This document shows, one piece after another, positions 61,083 through 64,000 of a DNA stretch of 64,000 nucleotides. A program made the position numbers and the translations under genes. Position 1 is the stretch's first letter. Each line of letters begins with the position of its first letter. The notes below the pieces were generated by a model that was not told the origin of the DNA, did not search any database, and was given only the letters and a program-made list of their open reading frames with translations. Origin of the DNA: DYRB01 sp963845265 (GTDB lineage Bacteria; Pseudomonadota; Gammaproteobacteria; Chromatiales; Chromatiaceae); contig CAWJRN010000006.1 of assembly GCA_963845265.1 (NCBI GenBank), forward strand, positions 248,001 through 312,000. Direction: 5' to 3'.

Positions 61083-61955
61083 CTAGCCGCCCAGCAACTC
61101 CGCCATGCGGCTACCCATCTGCGCAGGGGACCGCACGATGGTGACCCCAGCCTGCTCCAGGGCGGTGAACTTGCCGGTGGCCGTGCCCTTGCCCCCGGAG
61201 ATGATGGCCCCGGCATGCCCCATGCGCTTACCGGCAGGGGCGGTGACGCCAGCGATGTAGGCCACCACGGGTTTGGTCATGTGGGCCTGGATGTACTCGG
61301 CCGCATCCTCCTCGGCGCTGCCGCCGATCTCGCCCACCATGATCACACCCCGGGTGGCCGGATCCTGCTCGAACAAGGACAGACAACCGATGAAGTCCAG
61401 CCCCTGGATGGGGTCACCACCGATGCCGATGCAGGTACTCTGACCCAACCCCGCCTGGGTCGTCTGGAAGACCGCCTCATAGGTCAGGGTGCCGGAACGC
61501 GACACGATGCCCACGGACCCGGGAGCATGGATGCTGCCGGGCATGATGCCGATCTTGCACTCGCCGGGTGTGATGACCCCGGGGCAGTTGGGGCCGATGA
61601 CGATCGACTGCGACCCGGCCAGGGTGGCCTTGACCCGCAGCATGTCCTGCACCGGGATACCCTCGGTGATGCAGACGATGACGCGGATGCCGGCGTCCGC
61701 CGCCTCCAGAATGGCATCCGCAGCAAAGGGGGCCGGGACATAGATCATCGTCGCATCGGCCCCAGTGCCGGCTACGGCGTCGTGGGCGGTGTCGAAGACC
61801 GGGCGATCCAGGTGACTCTGCCCCCCCTTGCCCGGGGTGACGCCCCCAACCAGATTGGTGCCGTAGGCGATGGCCTGCTCACTGTGGAAGGTGCCCTGCT
61901 TTCCGGTAAAGCCTTGGCAAATGACCTTGGTATTCTTGTCGATCAGTACGCTCAC
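61083..61955 (-). CDS. sucD: Succinyl-CoA ligase, alpha subunit
   Basis: A 290-residue subunit carrying the phosphohistidine. MSVLIDKNTKVICQGFTGKQ, VGGVTPGKGG, IGPNCPGVITPGECKIGIMP and GHAGAIISGGKGTA (active-site His) are typical. A GTG start at 61955 is supported by GGGGAG eight bases upstream and the conserved N-terminus. It works with SucC in the TCA cycle, making ATP or GTP from succinyl-CoA. It lies 26 bases after sucC. Confidence 0.97.
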   Translation of the reverse strand: MSVLIDKNTKVICQGFTGKQGTFHSEQAIAYGTNLVGGVTPGKGGQSHLDRPVFDTAHDAVAGTGADATMIYVPAPFAADAILEAADAGIRVIVCITEGIPVQDMLRVKATLAGSQSIVIGPNCPGVITPGECKIGIMPGSIHAPGSVGIVSRSGTLTYEAVFQTTQAGLGQSTCIGIGGDPIQGLDFIGCLSLFEQDPATRGVIMVGEIGGSAEEDAAEYIQAHMTKPVVAYIAGVTAPAGKRMGHAGAIISGGKGTATGKFTALEQAGVTIVRSPAQMGSRMAELLGG

Positions 61956-61981
61956 GCGATGCGCTCCCCTTGATAGTCGAA

Positions 61982-63145
61982 TCAGGCCTGGGCGGCCGCC
62001 ACCACCTTGTCGGCCGCCTCGGCCAGCGACGCGGCGGTGACCACCGGCAGATCGCTGGCCGCCAGCATGGCCAGACCCTGGGGAGCGTTGGTGCCCTCCA
62101 GGCGTACCACCACGGGGACCGAAACCCCAACCTCGCGCACCGCTTGCATGATGCCCTCGGCAATCAGGTCGCAACGCACGATACCGCCGAAGATATTCAC
62201 CAGCACGGCTGCGACCTTGGTGTCGGAGAGGATCAGCTTGAAGGCCTCGGCCACTCGCTCCGCGGTGGCCCCGCCGCCCACGTCCAGGAAATTGGCCGGC
62301 GAGCCACCATGGAGTTGGACCAGGTCCATGGTCGCCATGGCAAGCCCAGCCCCATTGACCATGCAGCCGATGTTGCCGTCCAGACTGATGTAGTTGAGCT
62401 CCCAGGCACGCGCCTCGGCCTCCCGCGGGTCCTCCTGGGTTGCATCCCGGAGCGCCATGAGCTCCGGATGCCGATACAGGGCGTTGTCATCCAGATTGAT
62501 CTTGGCGTCGAGGGCGATGAGGTCGCCGGCCTGGGTCACCACCAAGGGGTTGACCTCCAACAGGCTGGCGTCGCAGTCCGTGAACAGCCGATAGAGCCCG
62601 CCCATGATGCCTTGCAGGGCCTTGACCTGCTTTGGGTCAAGGCCGAGGCCGAAGCCGATACGCCGACACTGGAAAGGTTGCAGCCCTGCTGCCGGATGGA
62701 CCCGGGTGGTCAAGATGCGCTCCGGCGTGGAAGCGGCGACCTCCTCAATGTCCATCCCGCCGGCGGCGGAGGCCATGAAGACCACCTGGCGCGCCTCGCG
62801 ATCGACCAGGGCGCCGAGGTACAACTCTCGGGCAATGGCGGTGGGCTCTTCAATCAGCAGGGTTTCCACCGGCAGGCCCTCAGGACCGCTCTGGCGGGTG
62901 TAGAGGCGGCTGCCAAGCAGCCGCAGGGATTCTGAGACCACCTGTTCCGGGCTGTCCACCAGGACGACACCGCCGGCCTTGCCCCGGCCGCCGGCGTGGA
63001 CCTGGGCCTTGACCACCCACCCCGAACCGCCGAGTTGCCCCGCCGCCTGCTCGGCCTGCGCCTGATCGGTCGCTACCACGCCCTTGGGCACTGGGATCGC
63101 ATACTGCTCAAACAGGCGCTTCGCCTGGTACTCATGAAGATTCAT
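61982..63145 (-). CDS. sucC: Succinyl-CoA ligase, beta subunit
   Basis: A 387-residue ATP-grasp subunit: MNLHEYQAKRLFEQYAIPVP, GGRGKAGGVVLVDSPEQ, EVNPLVVTQAGDLIALDAKI, GNIGCMVNGAGLAMATMDL and GGSPANFLDVGGGA. The start at 63145 is set by the universal MNLHEYQAK beginning; the longer frame upstream is not conserved. It is paired with sucD in one operon. Elsewhere sucCD often follow sucAB, which are not seen here. Confidence 0.97.
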   Translation of the reverse strand: MNLHEYQAKRLFEQYAIPVPKGVVATDQAQAEQAAGQLGGSGWVVKAQVHAGGRGKAGGVVLVDSPEQVVSESLRLLGSRLYTRQSGPEGLPVETLLIEEPTAIARELYLGALVDREARQVVFMASAAGGMDIEEVAASTPERILTTRVHPAAGLQPFQCRRIGFGLGLDPKQVKALQGIMGGLYRLFTDCDASLLEVNPLVVTQAGDLIALDAKINLDDNALYRHPELMALRDATQEDPREAEARAWELNYISLDGNIGCMVNGAGLAMATMDLVQLHGGSPANFLDVGGGATAERVAEAFKLILSDTKVAAVLVNIFGGIVRCDLIAEGIMQAVREVGVSVPVVVRLEGTNAPQGLAMLAASDLPVVTAASLAEAADKVVAAAQA

Positions 63146-63361
63146 CTGCACTTGCTCACGGTGGTGGGGCGGGCCGACAGAACCTACAGAGCGACCACGC
63201 TGGGTTTGGCTAGGGACGCCCAGGCGACACCCGGACACTTGGCTAGAAGCGATCCATCTAACCCGTCTCGGAATGGAGATGGGTGCATTGTATTCTGGGA
63301 CAAGTTGTTGCACATTGCCAAAGCAGGCCTAAGGGGACAACAGTGATCAGTATCCCAACCG

Positions 63362-64000
63362 CGTGACGAGTCCATCTCCCCAATTCACCCAAGAGGGCGC
63401 GCGTGCGCCCATGGCCGACCGGCGCGCCTACCCAACTTGGGATGCGCTCGTCTGGCTGTTCTTTTCTCGCCTCACCGTCACAGCCCTGTTGATGATGGCC
63501 TTTTCACCGTCGGTGGACCCGTCGCCCATGGCCGCTGGCTCGTCCATCCAGATCTGGTGGGCACTCGCCGGCTACGCCGTCCTGGTCCTGTCCAGCGGCC
63601 TGGCCCTTTACGCCCACTGGCCAGCAAGAGAGCCGCAGGTCCAGCTCGCCATCTTCGCCGACATCGTCTTCTTTACCATCTTCATGCACCTGGGCGGTGG
63701 CGTTAACAGCGGCCTCGGCGTGCTCTTGGCCATCTCGGTGGCGGCCGGCGCTCTGCTCATGGATGGGCGCCTGTCCATGGTGTTTGCGTCCTTTGCCGCG
63801 GTTGGCGTCCTCGGCGAGCAGCTACACGCCCAAATCGCCCTCGGTGCCCCGCTGGCGAATTTCACCCGCGCCGGCCTGCTCGGCGCCACCTACTACGCCG
63901 TGGCCATCCTCGCACACACCCTGTACCGGCGGATCCGCGCCGTCGAGCGCCTAGCGCAGCAACGCAAGGTCGACATCGAGGACCTGTACAAGCTCAACGA
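63362..64000 (+). CDS. PilS-like membrane sensor kinase, N-terminal part (runs off the window)
   Basis: An open frame from GTG 63362 (or ATG 63410) to the window end with no stop, 213 codons seen. It has about six hydrophobic segments (VWLFFSRLTVTALLMMAF, WWALAGYAVLVLSSGLALYA, LAIFADIVFFTIFMHLGGGV, VLLAISVAAGALLM, MVFASFAAVGVLGEQLHA, GLLGATYYAVAILAHTLYRR). Charged coiled sequence follows, ending DIEDLYKLN. This matches the sensor half of PilS-type kinases, which regulate pilin transcription with PilR. The histidine-kinase domain lies beyond the edge, so identity is tentative. Confidence 0.78.

Overview
This is a 64 kb chromosomal window from a GC-rich gammaproteobacterium. The likely source is a purple sulfur bacterium or a close relative in the Chromatiales; that is an inference. 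It rests on the gammaproteobacterial gene order orn / queG / nnr / tsaE / amiB / mutL / miaA / hfq / hflX / hflK / hflC / yjeT-like / purA, here with hisZ between the yjeT-like gene and purA, and on the GC-rich codon use. No rRNA, CRISPR array or prophage was seen. There is one tRNA gene, tRNA-Arg(CCG).

Layout. 1-3340: a frameshifted thioredoxin-like gene and penicillin-binding protein 1A. 3340-12750: an accessory island of lower GC full of wreckage. It holds a brxL (BREX Lon-like protease) fragment, a transposase tail, a TPR gene split by a 123-bp MITE with a 9-bp target duplication, a serine hydrolase with a Cys-rich tail, two convergent broken sulfotransferases (one split by an IS1380-type element with exact 5-bp duplication), an intact acyl-carrier-like/sulfotransferase fusion, and a short polyketide-synthase-linker-like ORF. 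The island ends at tRNA-Arg. 13197-30958: a block, all on the minus strand, of core genes: the oadGAB sodium-pumping decarboxylase, purA, hisZ, hflKC, hflX, hfq, miaA, mutL, amiB, tsaE and nnr. 31147-44211: queG, orn, an aldolase, an MFS carrier, an RlpA-like protein, gltX, a phosphoglycerate-mutase-like gene, hom, alaC, an Mth938-like gene, an unknown anchored protein and hisC. 44224-48130: an arsenic-methylation-type neighbourhood (arsM, a small hydrophobic protein, two glycosyltransferases, a hydrolase). 48338-63145: batD, an AsmA-family gene, dedA, a YfcE-type phosphoesterase, a quinone-oxidoreductase-like gene, a Tex30-type hydrolase, a YpfJ-type zinc protease, argE, an RsmF-like methyltransferase, a DUF455 gene and sucCD. 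63362-64000: the start of a PilS-like membrane sensor kinase, cut by the window edge.

How the parts fit. Most of the window is housekeeping: cell wall (mrcA, amiB, RlpA-like), tRNA modification (miaA, tsaE, queG), RNA and repair functions (hfq, orn, mutL), membrane protein quality control (hflKC), amino acid and purine synthesis (hisZ, hisC, hom, alaC, argE, purA) and the TCA cycle (sucCD). The accessory content lies in the 3.3-12.8 kb island and in the arsenic cluster. A second theme is small repeats. At least five families of MITE-like or short-period repeats sit between genes and sometimes inside them. In-frame minisatellites have also expanded two proteins: 42 bp x 7 in hflC, and 51 bp x 2.4 next to the nucleophile elbow of an alpha/beta hydrolase.
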